Part shown: in pieces, positions 16,328 through 25,385 of the stretch | How the letters are laid out: each line of letters begins with the position of its first letter | How positions within the stretch are numbered: position 1 is the first letter of the stretch | Assembly (NCBI GenBank): GCA_035455265.1 | Contig: DATIFK010000024.1 | Location: 1-29,361, forward strand | Origin: MGOM01 sp035455265 | GTDB taxonomy: Bacteria; Chloroflexota; Anaerolineae; Anaerolineales; E44-bin32 | Reading direction: 5' to 3' | Length of the DNA: 29,361 bases | Translations under genes and position numbers: made by a program | The notes under the pieces: generated by a model | Told to the model about the DNA's origin: nothing | Database searches by the model: none | What the model saw: only the letters and a program-made list of their open reading frames with translations

Positions 16328-16918
16328 ATGTATTCCACGGCTTGGACCGGATTGATGCTCGCCGGGTTGGCCGTCATCGTCAGCGCGGCCGTTCCCGGCG
16401 AGCGCTTTCTTGGGCGCTCGGTGGGCATCGTCTATCTCCACGGCGCATGGGTGTGGACCTCTCTGGCGGCCTTCGCCACCGCCGCCCTCGCCGGCCTGGT
16501 CGGCCTGGCGAGACGATCCAGAGATTGGCAGCTGTGGTCGACCGCGCTGGGGCAAACAGGCGCGCTCTTCTGGATCACCTACCTTCCCCTCAGCCTGTGG
16601 GCGATGAGAGCTACATGGGGCGGACTGTATCTCTTGGAGCCTCGTTGGCGCTTGGGCGTTGATTTCGCCGTCGTTGCGCTGATGACCCAGGTCGGCCTCC
16701 TGATCCTCGACCGGCCTGCGTGGGCGAGCGCCATCAATGTCGCCTTCCTTGCCGCTCTGGCTCTTGCGCTGACGTCGACACAGGCCGTGCTGCACCCGAC
16801 ATCACCGGTGTTCCGTTCGGATTCCCTTGGCGTCAAGCTCGCCTTCCTGACGATCCTGGGGCTGTGTCTGGGTGCCGCCGCCTGTCTCGTCCGCCTACTC
16901 CGCTCGCGGCGCGCCTGA
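16328..16918 (+). CDS. multi-pass membrane protein, distantly CcmC-like
   Basis: This 196-residue protein has about six hydrophobic segments (about 5-24, 33-58, 76-98, 112-132, 136-156 and 168-190). The order of small motifs (VYLHGAWVW near 35-43, then TWGGLYLLEPRWRLGVDF near 98-115) recalls the LH-x-AW and WG-x-WWxWDxR elements of the CcmC/CytC_asm haem-handling family. The WWxWD tryptophans are absent, however. I treat that likeness as a hint only. It stops 1 nt before the ATG of the MFS gene (TGAGATG), so the two are probably coupled. Confidence 0.75.
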   Translation: MYSTAWTGLMLAGLAVIVSAAVPGERFLGRSVGIVYLHGAWVWTSLAAFATAALAGLVGLARRSRDWQLWSTALGQTGALFWITYLPLSLWAMRATWGGLYLLEPRWRLGVDFAVVALMTQVGLLILDRPAWASAINVAFLAALALALTSTQAVLHPTSPVFRSDSLGVKLAFLTILGLCLGAAACLVRLLRSRRA

Positions 16919-16919
16919 G

Positions 16920-18110
16920 ATGCGTTTCTCCATTCGACCGGGCCGCCTGCGATACCAACTTGCGGCCTTCTTCACCACTCGCGCGATCGTCAACACGACG
17001 TTTCGCATGGTCTACCCGTTTCTTCCCGCCCTGGCGAGAGGTCTCGGCGTCGATGTCCAAACCGTCGCGCTGGCCATCACCGCTCGCTCGAGCCTCGGCA
17101 TAGCGGCACCCTTCTTCGGGTCGGCCGCCGACTTCGCCGGCCGGAAGCGCGGCATGCTGACCGGGCTTGCGCTGGTGGGCCTGGGCCTCGTCCTGGTCAG
17201 CCTGCGGCCTTCGTTCGCCACGTTTTGCATCATGCTCCTGCTGACCTCCAGCGGAAAGATCCTCTTCGACCCCTCGATGCAAGCCTACCTGGGGGACCGC
17301 GTGGGCTACGCTCAACGCGGCATGGCGATCGCCGCGACCGAGGTCGGCTGGTCGGCGTCCTTTCTCGTCGGGATTCCGATCGTGGGATGGCTGATCGCCC
17401 GTGGCGGATGGACGGCGCCGTTTCCCTGGCTGGCGGCGTGCACGCTCGTGGCGCTGGCCGTCCTTGCCGCCTGGCTTCCTCCCGACAGCGTTCGAGGCAC
17501 CGCGTCTTCCTCGGTCGCTCGACATGTGCGCGCCGTGTTGCGGCATCCCGCCGCCGTCGGGGGATTGGCGCTGAGCGCGTTGCTAAGCTCCGCCAATGAA
17601 AGCGTCAACATCGTGTACGGGCTGTGGATGGAAGGCCGCTTCGGGCTGCAGGTGGCGGCGCTGGGCGCGGCCTCCGCCGTCATCGGCATCGCCGAACTGG
17701 CGGGAGAGGGCCTCGTCGCCGGCCTGGCGGATCGAATGGGAAAGCGACGCGCCGTCGCGCTCGGCATCGTGTTGAACGCCTTCGCCGGGTTGGCCCTGCC
17801 GCTGATCGCCACCACAACGTTGGGCGCCCTCGTCGGCCTGTTCGCGTTCTACCTCACCTTCGAGTTCACCATCGTGAGCAGCCTGCCCCTGATGACGGAG
17901 CTCGTCCCGGCGGCGCGCGCCACCATGATGGCGACGAACTTCGCCGCACTGTCGATCGGGCGTGCGTTGGGCGCCCTGGTTGGTCCTCCTCTTTTCGCCG
18001 GAGGCATCACCGCCAACGTCGGCCTGGCAGCCGTTCTGAACGCCGCGGCGCTCGTGATCCTGGCCGTGTTCGTGCGGGAGGAGTCCGACGTTCGCCCCGT
18101 GGAAGCCTGA
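16920..18110 (+). CDS. major facilitator superfamily transporter
   Basis: This 396-residue permease has about 12 membrane helices. The MFS motif between helices 2 and 3 is GSAADFAGRKRG (near 67-78), and its echo in the second half is GLADRMGKRRA. MFS proteins use ion gradients to move small molecules; the substrate is not evident. The ATG at 16920 lies 1 nt after the stop of the preceding membrane protein gene. The frame runs further upstream but would overlap that gene. hutI follows after 92 nt on the same strand, so histidine or a breakdown product is conceivable cargo, but this is guesswork. Confidence 0.9.
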   Translation: MRFSIRPGRLRYQLAAFFTTRAIVNTTFRMVYPFLPALARGLGVDVQTVALAITARSSLGIAAPFFGSAADFAGRKRGMLTGLALVGLGLVLVSLRPSFATFCIMLLLTSSGKILFDPSMQAYLGDRVGYAQRGMAIAATEVGWSASFLVGIPIVGWLIARGGWTAPFPWLAACTLVALAVLAAWLPPDSVRGTASSSVARHVRAVLRHPAAVGGLALSALLSSANESVNIVYGLWMEGRFGLQVAALGAASAVIGIAELAGEGLVAGLADRMGKRRAVALGIVLNAFAGLALPLIATTTLGALVGLFAFYLTFEFTIVSSLPLMTELVPAARATMMATNFAALSIGRALGALVGPPLFAGGITANVGLAAVLNAAALVILAVFVREESDVRPVEA

Positions 18111-18202
18111 GGCGTGCCCCGGTTTCTGCCACGGCCGCCGCGAGGCACCCGAGCGGTTCGGCCGACGTTCCCTGCTCCTGCGACACTCATCGGAGGCTGC
18201 GC

Positions 18203-19465
18203 GTGAAACAGGCTGATCTCCTCCTCCATTCTGCCGGTCAGCTGCTGACGCTGGCAGGAGGTCCGCAGCGAGGAACCCAACTCGGTCGGCTGGGACTCAT
18301 CGAGGACGGCGGCGTGGCCATCGCCGGCGGTCGGATTCTGGCTGTGGGACGAACGGACGATCTGCGGCGCACCTTCGAGGCCGCCCAGGAACTCGACGCC
18401 GACGGCCGTGTCGTCCTGCCGGGATTCGTCGACGCCCACACCCACGTCGTATGGGCCGGCGATCGAGCCGCCGAATTCGAGATGCGCATCGCCGGTGCCA
18501 CCTACCTGGAGATCCAGGCAGCGGGCGGCGGGATCGTCTCCACCGTCGAGCGCACCCGCGCCGCTTCCGTCGACCAACTGGTGGCCGAGAGCCGGCCGCG
18601 CCTCGAGCGCATGCTGCGCCACGGCACCACGACGGTCGAAGCCAAGACGGGCTACGGACTGGAGACGGCGGCGGAGATCCGCATGCTCGAGGCGATCCTG
18701 CGTCTCGACCGCATGGGCCGCTTCCGGCTTGCGCCGACCTTCCTGGGGGCGCACGCCATCCCACCCGAATACCGCGGCCGAGGCGAGGCGTACGTGGACC
18801 TCGTCTGCAATGAGATGCTGCCGCAGGTGCAGGCCTGGTGGGGCAAGCAGGCAGAGGGTCGACCTCTTCCGTTCGTGGATGTCTTCTGTGAGAAGGGGGC
18901 GTTCAGCCTGGCGCAGAGCCGGCGGATTCTAGAGAAGGCCGGCGGGCTGGGTTTCCCCCTGAAGATTCACTCCGACGAGTTCAGCGCCCTTGGAGGCACA
19001 GAGCTGGCGGTGGAGCTGGGCGCCGCCTCGGCCGACCACCTTGTGAGCACATCCAAGGACGGTATCGCCGCCCTCGGCCGGGGATCCACCGTCGCCGTGG
19101 CATTGCCCTGCACGCCGTTTGGACTGGGTGAGACGGCCTACACGCCTGCCCGTGCCATCTTGGATGCCGGCGGAATCTTGGCCCTGGCCACCGACCTCAA
19201 CCCCGGTACGGCCTGGTGCGAAAGCATGCAGTTCGCCATCGCCCTGGCTTGCCGCGCCCTTCACCTGACCCCGGCGCAGGCCATCGCCGCGGCCACCATC
19301 AATGGCGCCGCGGCCCTGCGCAGGGAAGACCGCGTCGGCAGTCTCGAACCGGGAAAGGATGCCGACCTGGTCGTGCTCGACGCCTCGGACTACCGCCACC
19401 TCGGCTATCGCTTCGGCACCAATCTTGCAGCCACCGTCTTCCAGGCCGGACGCGTCGTTGGCTGA
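18203..19465 (+). CDS. hutI: imidazolonepropionase
   Basis: HutI opens the imidazolone ring to give N-formimino-L-glutamate, the third step of histidine breakdown. It is a metal-dependent amidohydrolase. The 420-residue protein has the H79-T-H81 metal pair in GFVDAHTHVVWAGDR, the family segment AKTGYGLE, LGAHAIP and KIHSDEF, and DLNPGT with the acid near the end of the barrel. The start is a GTG with CGGAGG 6 nt upstream; the longer open frame upstream overlaps the MFS gene in another frame. hutH and hutU are not in this window, so the pathway is not complete here. Confidence 0.95.
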   Translation: MKQADLLLHSAGQLLTLAGGPQRGTQLGRLGLIEDGGVAIAGGRILAVGRTDDLRRTFEAAQELDADGRVVLPGFVDAHTHVVWAGDRAAEFEMRIAGATYLEIQAAGGGIVSTVERTRAASVDQLVAESRPRLERMLRHGTTTVEAKTGYGLETAAEIRMLEAILRLDRMGRFRLAPTFLGAHAIPPEYRGRGEAYVDLVCNEMLPQVQAWWGKQAEGRPLPFVDVFCEKGAFSLAQSRRILEKAGGLGFPLKIHSDEFSALGGTELAVELGAASADHLVSTSKDGIAALGRGSTVAVALPCTPFGLGETAYTPARAILDAGGILALATDLNPGTAWCESMQFAIALACRALHLTPAQAIAAATINGAAALRREDRVGSLEPGKDADLVVLDASDYRHLGYRFGTNLAATVFQAGRVVG

Positions 19466-19485
19466 CGTCCGGCGGACGAGGTGGC

Positions 19486-19662
19486 ATGGACCTTTTTCGA
19501 GATCAGGGGGTCATTCAGGCGGTCGTGGCCGTCCTGCTCGTCCTGGTCGGCTGGTGGGTCCTACGGACGATCCTGCGCTGGGTGCGCCGACTGTCGCGCC
19601 TTGGCTGCCTGGCCGGAATTGCCCTCCTGCTGGTGGCCGTCGTCCTGATCCGCTTCAGCTGA
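19486..19662 (+). CDS. small two-helix membrane protein
   Basis: This short gene encodes 58 residues, starting MDLFRDQGVIQAVVAVLL. Hydrophobic stretches at about 9-27 and 40-57 are separated by a basic loop (RTILRWVRRLSRLG), a plausible helical hairpin with the loop inside. GAGG lies 4 nt before the ATG. It starts 20 nt after hutI on the same strand. I do not recognise a family. Confidence 0.6.
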   Translation: MDLFRDQGVIQAVVAVLLVLVGWWVLRTILRWVRRLSRLGCLAGIALLLVAVVLIRFS

Positions 19663-19703
19663 GACGACACGGCCGCCGCAACCCAAGCACCGACCCGAAC
19701 GGT

Positions 19704-19731
19704 GTAGGGGCACGGCATGCCGTGCCCCTAC
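19704..19731. repeat. 28-bp perfect palindrome, same as 64-91
   Basis: The sequence is identical to the element at 64-91. It sits between the plus-strand small membrane protein gene and the converging pspC gene, a place where a bidirectional transcript end would be expected. There is no T-tract on either side. Confidence 0.88.
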
Positions 19732-19776
19732 CATTCCCTGGAAGCTTCTTCGTCGAGGAATGAGATTCGTCGATCC

Positions 19777-19974
19777 CTACTCCCCAGGGATCACGATCCA
19801 CAGAATCAGGTACAGCAACAGACCGGGAACGCCGCCGGGGATGAAGGCGATCAGGAATCCCAGGCGGAACCACCCCGCCCCGATGCCGAAGAACTCCCCG
19901 AGGCCCCCACACACCCCGGCCAACCACCGGTTGCGCCGCGAGCGCCGCAAGGCGCGCGGCCGTGTCTCGTTCAT
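19777..19974 (-). CDS. PspC domain protein
   Basis: This 65-residue protein consists of a basic N-terminus and a single PspC domain. It has the motif NRWLAGVCGGLGEFFG (17-32) and the closing YLILWIVIPGE. PspC domains sit in the membrane and take part in phage-shock or envelope-stress responses. Stand-alone short forms are common and less well understood. The ATG at 19974 has GGAGGG 7 nt upstream, better than the GTG further out. It lies downstream of groEL on the same strand, beyond a terminator-like hairpin. Confidence 0.9.
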   Translation of the reverse strand: MNETRPRALRRSRRNRWLAGVCGGLGEFFGIGAGWFRLGFLIAFIPGGVPGLLLYLILWIVIPGE

Positions 19975-20053
19975 GGACTTGCCCTCCAGCCTCCAGCATG
20001 GCGCCGCATCGGTCGGCGTGCCTGACACGTCGCCGACGGATGGCAGAAGACGA

Positions 20054-20079
20054 CGCGGCCCCTCGAGGGAGGGGCCGCG
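20054..20079 (-). terminator. probable terminator of groES-groEL
   Basis: An 11-bp GC stem (20054-20064 with 20069-20079) with a 4-nt loop lies 30 nt after the groEL stop. On the minus strand it is followed by GTCGTCTTCTG, a weak T-rich run. Confidence 0.65.
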
Positions 20080-20109
20080 CAGCCTTCCGATCGACCAACC
20101 TCAGCCGGT

Positions 20110-21741
<1,632 letters not shown>

Positions 21742-21786
21742 CTTCGGGTTACTCCTGTTCTCGGGATACCGTCAAAGTCGGGACGG

Positions 21787-22083
21787 TCATTCGGTCAGAA
21801 CGGCGAGGATGTCGCTTTCGCGCAGGATCAAGACCTTCTCGCCTTCGATCTTGAACTCGGTCCCGGCGTACTTGGCGAAGAGCACCTTGTCGCCGGCTTT
21901 GAGGTCCATCGGGATGCGCTTGCCGTCCTCATCCCGCGCCCCGGGGCCCGCCGCCAGGATCTCGCCCTTCTGAGGCTTCTCCTTGGCCGTCTCCGGCAGG
22001 ACGATCCCGCTGGGAGTCACTTCCTCCTGCTCGAGCGGCTTCACGACAACACGATCGGCCAGCGGCTTGAGATTGAGCTTCAT
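21787..22083 (-). CDS. groES: co-chaperonin GroES
   Basis: GroES is the heptameric lid of the GroEL cage. The 98-residue protein starts MKLNLKPLADRVVVKPLEQEE and contains the mobile-loop region TPSGIVLPETAKEKPQKG and the closing VLFAKYAGTEFKIEGEKVLILRE-type strand (split here as KVLFAKYAGTEFKI and GEKVLILRE). The ATG has AGGAGG 6 nt upstream. It is first in the operon, behind a CIRCE element. Confidence 0.98.
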   Translation of the reverse strand: MKLNLKPLADRVVVKPLEQEEVTPSGIVLPETAKEKPQKGEILAAGPGARDEDGKRIPMDLKAGDKVLFAKYAGTEFKIEGEKVLILRESDILAVLTE

Positions 22084-22135
22084 CCGAACCCTCCTGTTCC
22101 GTATTGGAATGAACGTTGGCTGAAAAAGCCGGGCG

Positions 22136-22162
22136 TTAGCACTCGGCCGGCGAGAGTGCTAA
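22136..22162 (-). promoter_or_regulatory. CIRCE operator (HrcA binding site)
   Basis: TTAGCACTC (22136-22144), nine bases, then GAGTGCTAA (22154-22162) is an exact match to the CIRCE consensus. It lies just downstream of the predicted groES transcription start, so bound HrcA would block transcription until heat or unfolded protein frees it. hrcA is not in this window. Confidence 0.97.
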
Positions 22163-22173
22163 CATCCACCCTG

Positions 22174-22203
22174 AGTGTACCTAAATGCCCAGGGGTGTGT
22201 CAA
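22174..22203 (-). promoter_or_regulatory. promoter of groES-groEL
   Basis: TTGACA (22198-22203) is a perfect -35 box, with TACACT (22174-22179) as the -10 after 18 nt. Transcription would begin near 22167, placing CIRCE in the first 35 nt of the transcript. Confidence 0.85.
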
Positions 22204-22214
22204 GGGCGAAAAAC

Positions 22215-22331
22215 CAGTTGTCAGTCATCAGTCGTCAGTCCTCAGTCAAGCCCGGAGTCACGGCCCCAGACTTCGCTTCGGTGGGCGGAGAGCCCCGACT
22301 GACGACTGACAACTGATGGCTGATGACTGCT
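22215..22331. repeat. two opposed 7-nt repeat arrays
   Basis: Five heptamers of CAGTNNT type fill 22215-22249. Five of GACTGAC/GGCTGAT type fill 22297-22331, and the second set reads as the reverse complement of the first. They flank 47 bp. The stop codon of the TPR gene (22242-22244) lies in the first array, so the second array and the spacer are translated. Confidence 0.9.
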
Positions 22332-23759
22332 TCTGGGCGCGGGCGTCGTGGTCGGCGTAGGCACAGGTGCGCCGCCGCACAAGGCACGGTTCTCGGCCAC
22401 GATCCCGGCCACAATCGGATCGCTCCCATAGGCGGCCATGACCTGTTGCAGCAGGTCCTCGGCCCGGCCGCAAGCGTTGGGGAAGTTGGGCGTGTCGCGG
22501 AAGGAGACCAGCACCGAAGCGTAGGTGTAGTAGTACTCGAGCGTCCCGTCGCCCAGGGAAAGCCCGGTGACATCTCCGACGGAATCCGGAGGCACGCCGT
22601 CCTCGCAGAGGAAGACCTTGATGTCACACAGCAAGGCCCCGGCCTCGTCGGCGGTGCATCCCTCGACGGCGCAGCGCAACACCCCCACCGCGGTTTCGTA
22701 GTTGCGGGCCTTGAAGAAGATGATCCCCAGTCGCCCGTAGATGTCGGCCTGGGTCGGGTCGATCGCCAAGGCGCGCTCCACGTTGACGGCCGCGATGAAG
22801 AACTCGCCGTCCTGGAGATAGGTCTTCCCGATCGCCAGGTAGGGCGTCGGGTCGGCGATCTCGAGCTGGGCGTTGATGCGGGCGGCGGTGTCGAAGTTCT
22901 GCAGCGCCAGGTCCATCAACGAACGCCGTTCCGACTCGGCCGGCGCCTTCACCGCCAGCTGGCGGTAATTGGCGCCGATCAGCAAGTAGAGGTAGGTGAA
23001 GTTGGGGGCGATCGACGCCGCCTTGAGGTACTCGGCGATGGCCTGTGAGTAGTAGCCATTGCTTTCCAGCACCGTCCCAAAGACGCGGTGAACGTCCATC
23101 GTCAACGGGTCCTGGGGATCGGCCTGCGCCGCCGCCTGCTCGGCCACGTCCAACGACTGGGCGAACTTCTGCTGATCGTTCAGGACTTCGGCGTAGAAAG
23201 CCTGGGCCAGGCTGCTCCCCGGATCGAGCTGAAGGGCCCGAATCGCCGAGGCTTCGGCCTCGGTCAGAAATCGGTCATGGTCCGGACCGGCGAGATCCGG
23301 CGGGGCAGACCAATCGTAGACCATGGCACGCACGGCCTGGACGAAGGCATCGTCCGGGCCGACGGCGACGCCCTGGTCGATGGAGGCGCGGGCCTCCTCG
23401 AGCCGAACCCGACGCTGGTCGGCGTTGGTCATGAGGGCGCTGGCATACGCCTGCACGCGGGCGAGCTCGCCCCACAGGCGAGCCTCCTGAGGCGCGACGA
23501 CGACGGCGTTGCGGTAGGCCTCCACGGCGGCGCTGAGCCTCCCGGCGGAAAACTGCGTCCTGCCCTCTTCGGCATAGGACGTGGAGGTTCGCGTCGGGGT
23601 CGGGGTGGGCAGAAAGAAGGGTTCGACGCTCCCCGTGACCCACACGCCGCGGACGAGCAGGATACCGGCGCCGATCACCAGCAGGTAGAGCAATACCCGC
23701 CAAGGATCGTTGCTCCGCGATTCTCGGCCAAGCTTGAGCCGCTCGCCAGTCAGCCGCAT
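22242..23759 (-). CDS. TPR-repeat membrane-anchored protein (paralogue of the 23774-25030 product)
   Basis: This 505-residue protein has a short inside N-terminus and one membrane segment at about 21-38. A Pro-Thr linker (FLPTPTPTRTSTSY) leads into a helical domain of TPR units to about 430. TPRs mediate protein contacts; no catalytic domain is visible. Its plan and linker match the preceding gene, 14 nt upstream on the same strand, so the two form an operon of diverged duplicates. The last 30 or so residues (from about SSHQPSVVSRQSG) are encoded by a heptamer array and look acquired. The original end was probably near PTPTTTPAPR. Confidence 0.88.
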   Translation of the reverse strand: MRLTGERLKLGRESRSNDPWRVLLYLLVIGAGILLVRGVWVTGSVEPFFLPTPTPTRTSTSYAEEGRTQFSAGRLSAAVEAYRNAVVVAPQEARLWGELARVQAYASALMTNADQRRVRLEEARASIDQGVAVGPDDAFVQAVRAMVYDWSAPPDLAGPDHDRFLTEAEASAIRALQLDPGSSLAQAFYAEVLNDQQKFAQSLDVAEQAAAQADPQDPLTMDVHRVFGTVLESNGYYSQAIAEYLKAASIAPNFTYLYLLIGANYRQLAVKAPAESERRSLMDLALQNFDTAARINAQLEIADPTPYLAIGKTYLQDGEFFIAAVNVERALAIDPTQADIYGRLGIIFFKARNYETAVGVLRCAVEGCTADEAGALLCDIKVFLCEDGVPPDSVGDVTGLSLGDGTLEYYYTYASVLVSFRDTPNFPNACGRAEDLLQQVMAAYGSDPIVAGIVAENRALCGGAPVPTPTTTPAPRSSHQPSVVSRQSGLSAHRSEVWGRDSGLD

Positions 23760-23773
23760 GGGGCGTCCCGCCC

Positions 23774-25030
23774 TCAGTCCGAACGGGACTCGCGAGGGGT
23801 GGCCGTCGGCTCGATCACGCCGCAGATGACCAGGCCCTCGGTGGCGTTGGCCACGGCGATCTCGTCATCGGGTACACCGCGCAGCAGCGCGTCGAAGATG
23901 GGCGTCGCCTCGCTGCACACGTCACTCTTCGCCAGGGCCAGGCCCAGGGTGTAGTAGAAACCGACGATGCGCGTGCTGGCCGGGTCGAGCGGGATGCCGC
24001 GGACGGCTGTCCCATCGGCCGCCTGCCCCCCTCGCACGGCCAGGTTGAGCTCTTCGATCGCCTTGTCGTACTCGCCGTTCTTGTAGTAGTAAACGCCCAG
24101 GTCGCCGTGCAATCCGGCGTTCGATTCGGCCAGCGAGACGGCGTCGGCGGCGTACTGGCTGGCCTTGCCGTACTCGCCGAATCTCGAGTACGCCTGCGCA
24201 ATGAGCTGCAGCGGCTCCGGATTGGTCGGCGACAGAGCATTGGCGTTGAGATACGACTGGACCGATTTCTCCAGGTCGGGCGGATCCTGGTTGATGTACA
24301 TGTTCCCGAGCGCCTGGTGCAGCATCCACAGGTTGGGATGCAGGCTGAGGGCACGCTGGTAGGCCTGCAGGGCGTCGGGGTAGTTCCCGGTGGATTCCCA
24401 GACATATCCCAGGGCGCGCTGGGCTTCGACCGAGTTCGGGTCCAGGCGCACGGCGGTCTGCGCCTCATCGATGGCGCGCTGATAGTCCCCCGAGTTGAGC
24501 AGGACGTATTGATCGATCAGCACCTCGGCCAGGTAGGCGTGGGTCACCGCCGCGTTGGGATCGGTGCTGAGCGCCCGCTCCAACTCCTCTTGGGCATCGG
24601 CCAAGTGGTCCCGCCCCTGGAAGTCGAGCGCCCAGCCCAGGACGGCGCGCGCCGCCGACGACGCCGGATCGATCAGCAGAGCGTTGCGGGCGTTGGTTTC
24701 GGCCTCCTCGGGCTTGCCGGCGAAGACCTGGACGCGGGCCAGGGCGATGTAGAAGGCGGGCTCCTCGGGGTCGATCTCGATGGCGTGCCGGTACGAGTCC
24801 TCAGCCTGGTCGAGCTTGCCCGCCAGAAACAGGCTCTCCGCCTCCAGGACGTAGGTCGCCGGGCTGCGCGTCGTCGTCGGTGTCGGCAGGAAGAGCGGCG
24901 GCACCCGCGGCACGAGGATCCGTTCCGCGTACACGCCCGCGCCGATCAAGAGCACCAGCAGGGCAATGCGCCAGGGATGGATGCGCCGCCGCTTCTTGCG
25001 CACATTCCACTTACTACCGCTTAGATACAT
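23774..25030 (-). CDS. TPR-repeat membrane-anchored protein
   Basis: This 418-residue protein has a strongly basic N-terminus (KKRRRIHPWR), one membrane segment at about 20-36 and a Pro-Thr linker. Successive TPR units follow from about 57 to 330 (for example LAGKLDQAEDSYRHAIEIDP and TGNYPDALQAYQRALSLHP). It probably acts as a scaffold on the outer face of the membrane, given positive-inside topology. The ATG at 25030 is preceded by a good promoter (25054-25082). It heads a two-gene operon with its paralogue. A third TPR protein is encoded divergently at 25386-26372. Confidence 0.9.
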   Translation of the reverse strand: MYLSGSKWNVRKKRRRIHPWRIALLVLLIGAGVYAERILVPRVPPLFLPTPTTTRSPATYVLEAESLFLAGKLDQAEDSYRHAIEIDPEEPAFYIALARVQVFAGKPEEAETNARNALLIDPASSAARAVLGWALDFQGRDHLADAQEELERALSTDPNAAVTHAYLAEVLIDQYVLLNSGDYQRAIDEAQTAVRLDPNSVEAQRALGYVWESTGNYPDALQAYQRALSLHPNLWMLHQALGNMYINQDPPDLEKSVQSYLNANALSPTNPEPLQLIAQAYSRFGEYGKASQYAADAVSLAESNAGLHGDLGVYYYKNGEYDKAIEELNLAVRGGQAADGTAVRGIPLDPASTRIVGFYYTLGLALAKSDVCSEATPIFDALLRGVPDDEIAVANATEGLVICGVIEPTATPRESRSD

Positions 25031-25053
25031 GGGATGCGACCAGGGAGGAGGGC

Positions 25054-25082
25054 ATCGTACCGCGGGCGGCCAAGAGCGTCAA
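25054..25082 (-). promoter_or_regulatory. promoter of the two-gene TPR operon
   Basis: TTGACG (25077-25082) and TACGAT (25054-25059) on the minus strand are separated by exactly 17 nt. The start would be near 25047, about 17 nt before the ATG. Confidence 0.7.
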
Positions 25083-25088
25083 GCGGCT

Positions 25089-25369
25089 AGCTATCAGCTG
25101 ATAGCCGCCAGCCACCAGCCGCCAGCCTAGAGCCTTGTGCACCCTGAGCGAAGGCGCCGAACCCGAAGGTTCGGGCGCCGAAGTCGAAGGGCCAGTTTCC
25201 AGTTTCCAGTTTCCAGTGTCGATCGGGAGCGGAACGGTCCTACCTGGGAACTGGTGACTGGGAACTGGCAACCTGGGTCGTGACTGAACGCCGGGAGCTG
25301 GCGGCTGGGAGCTGGAGGCTAGGAGCTGGAGGCTGGGAGCTGGGGGCTGGGAGCTGGAGGCTGGGGGCT
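25089..25369. repeat. field of 7-nt repeat arrays between divergent TPR genes
   Basis: The 355-nt space 25031-25385 is almost filled with repeats. There are six AGCCNNN-type units at 25089-25130, four CCAGTTT-type units at 25192-25219, a loose patch of GGAACTGG-type units near 25240-25270, and eleven GGGAGCT/GGAGGCT-type units at 25293-25369. The last array runs directly into the -10 box of the plus-strand gene. Confidence 0.92.
25142..25191. repeat. interspersed CCCTGAGCGAAG...GAAGTCGAAGGG element split by a hairpin
   Basis: The left half (25142-25153) and right half (25180-25191) would join into the same short element seen inside the M16 gene at 10491-10517. Between them 25153-25179 forms a hairpin, GGCGCCGAACC with GGTTCGGGCGCC (one bulged base). 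Confidence 0.65.
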
Positions 25370-25377
25370 GGTACAAT
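25369..25377 (+). promoter_or_regulatory. extended -10 box, possible leaderless start
   Basis: TGG plus TACAAT (25372-25377) ends 8 nt before the GTG at 25386. The TGG belongs to the last heptamer unit. No -35 box or Shine-Dalgarno is visible, so the transcript may begin at the start codon. Confidence 0.5.
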
Positions 25378-25385
25378 GCGACCCC

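Noticed and set aside
25089..25369. CRISPR array
   Set aside because: The unit is 7 nt with no spacers of constant length, and no cas gene is present.
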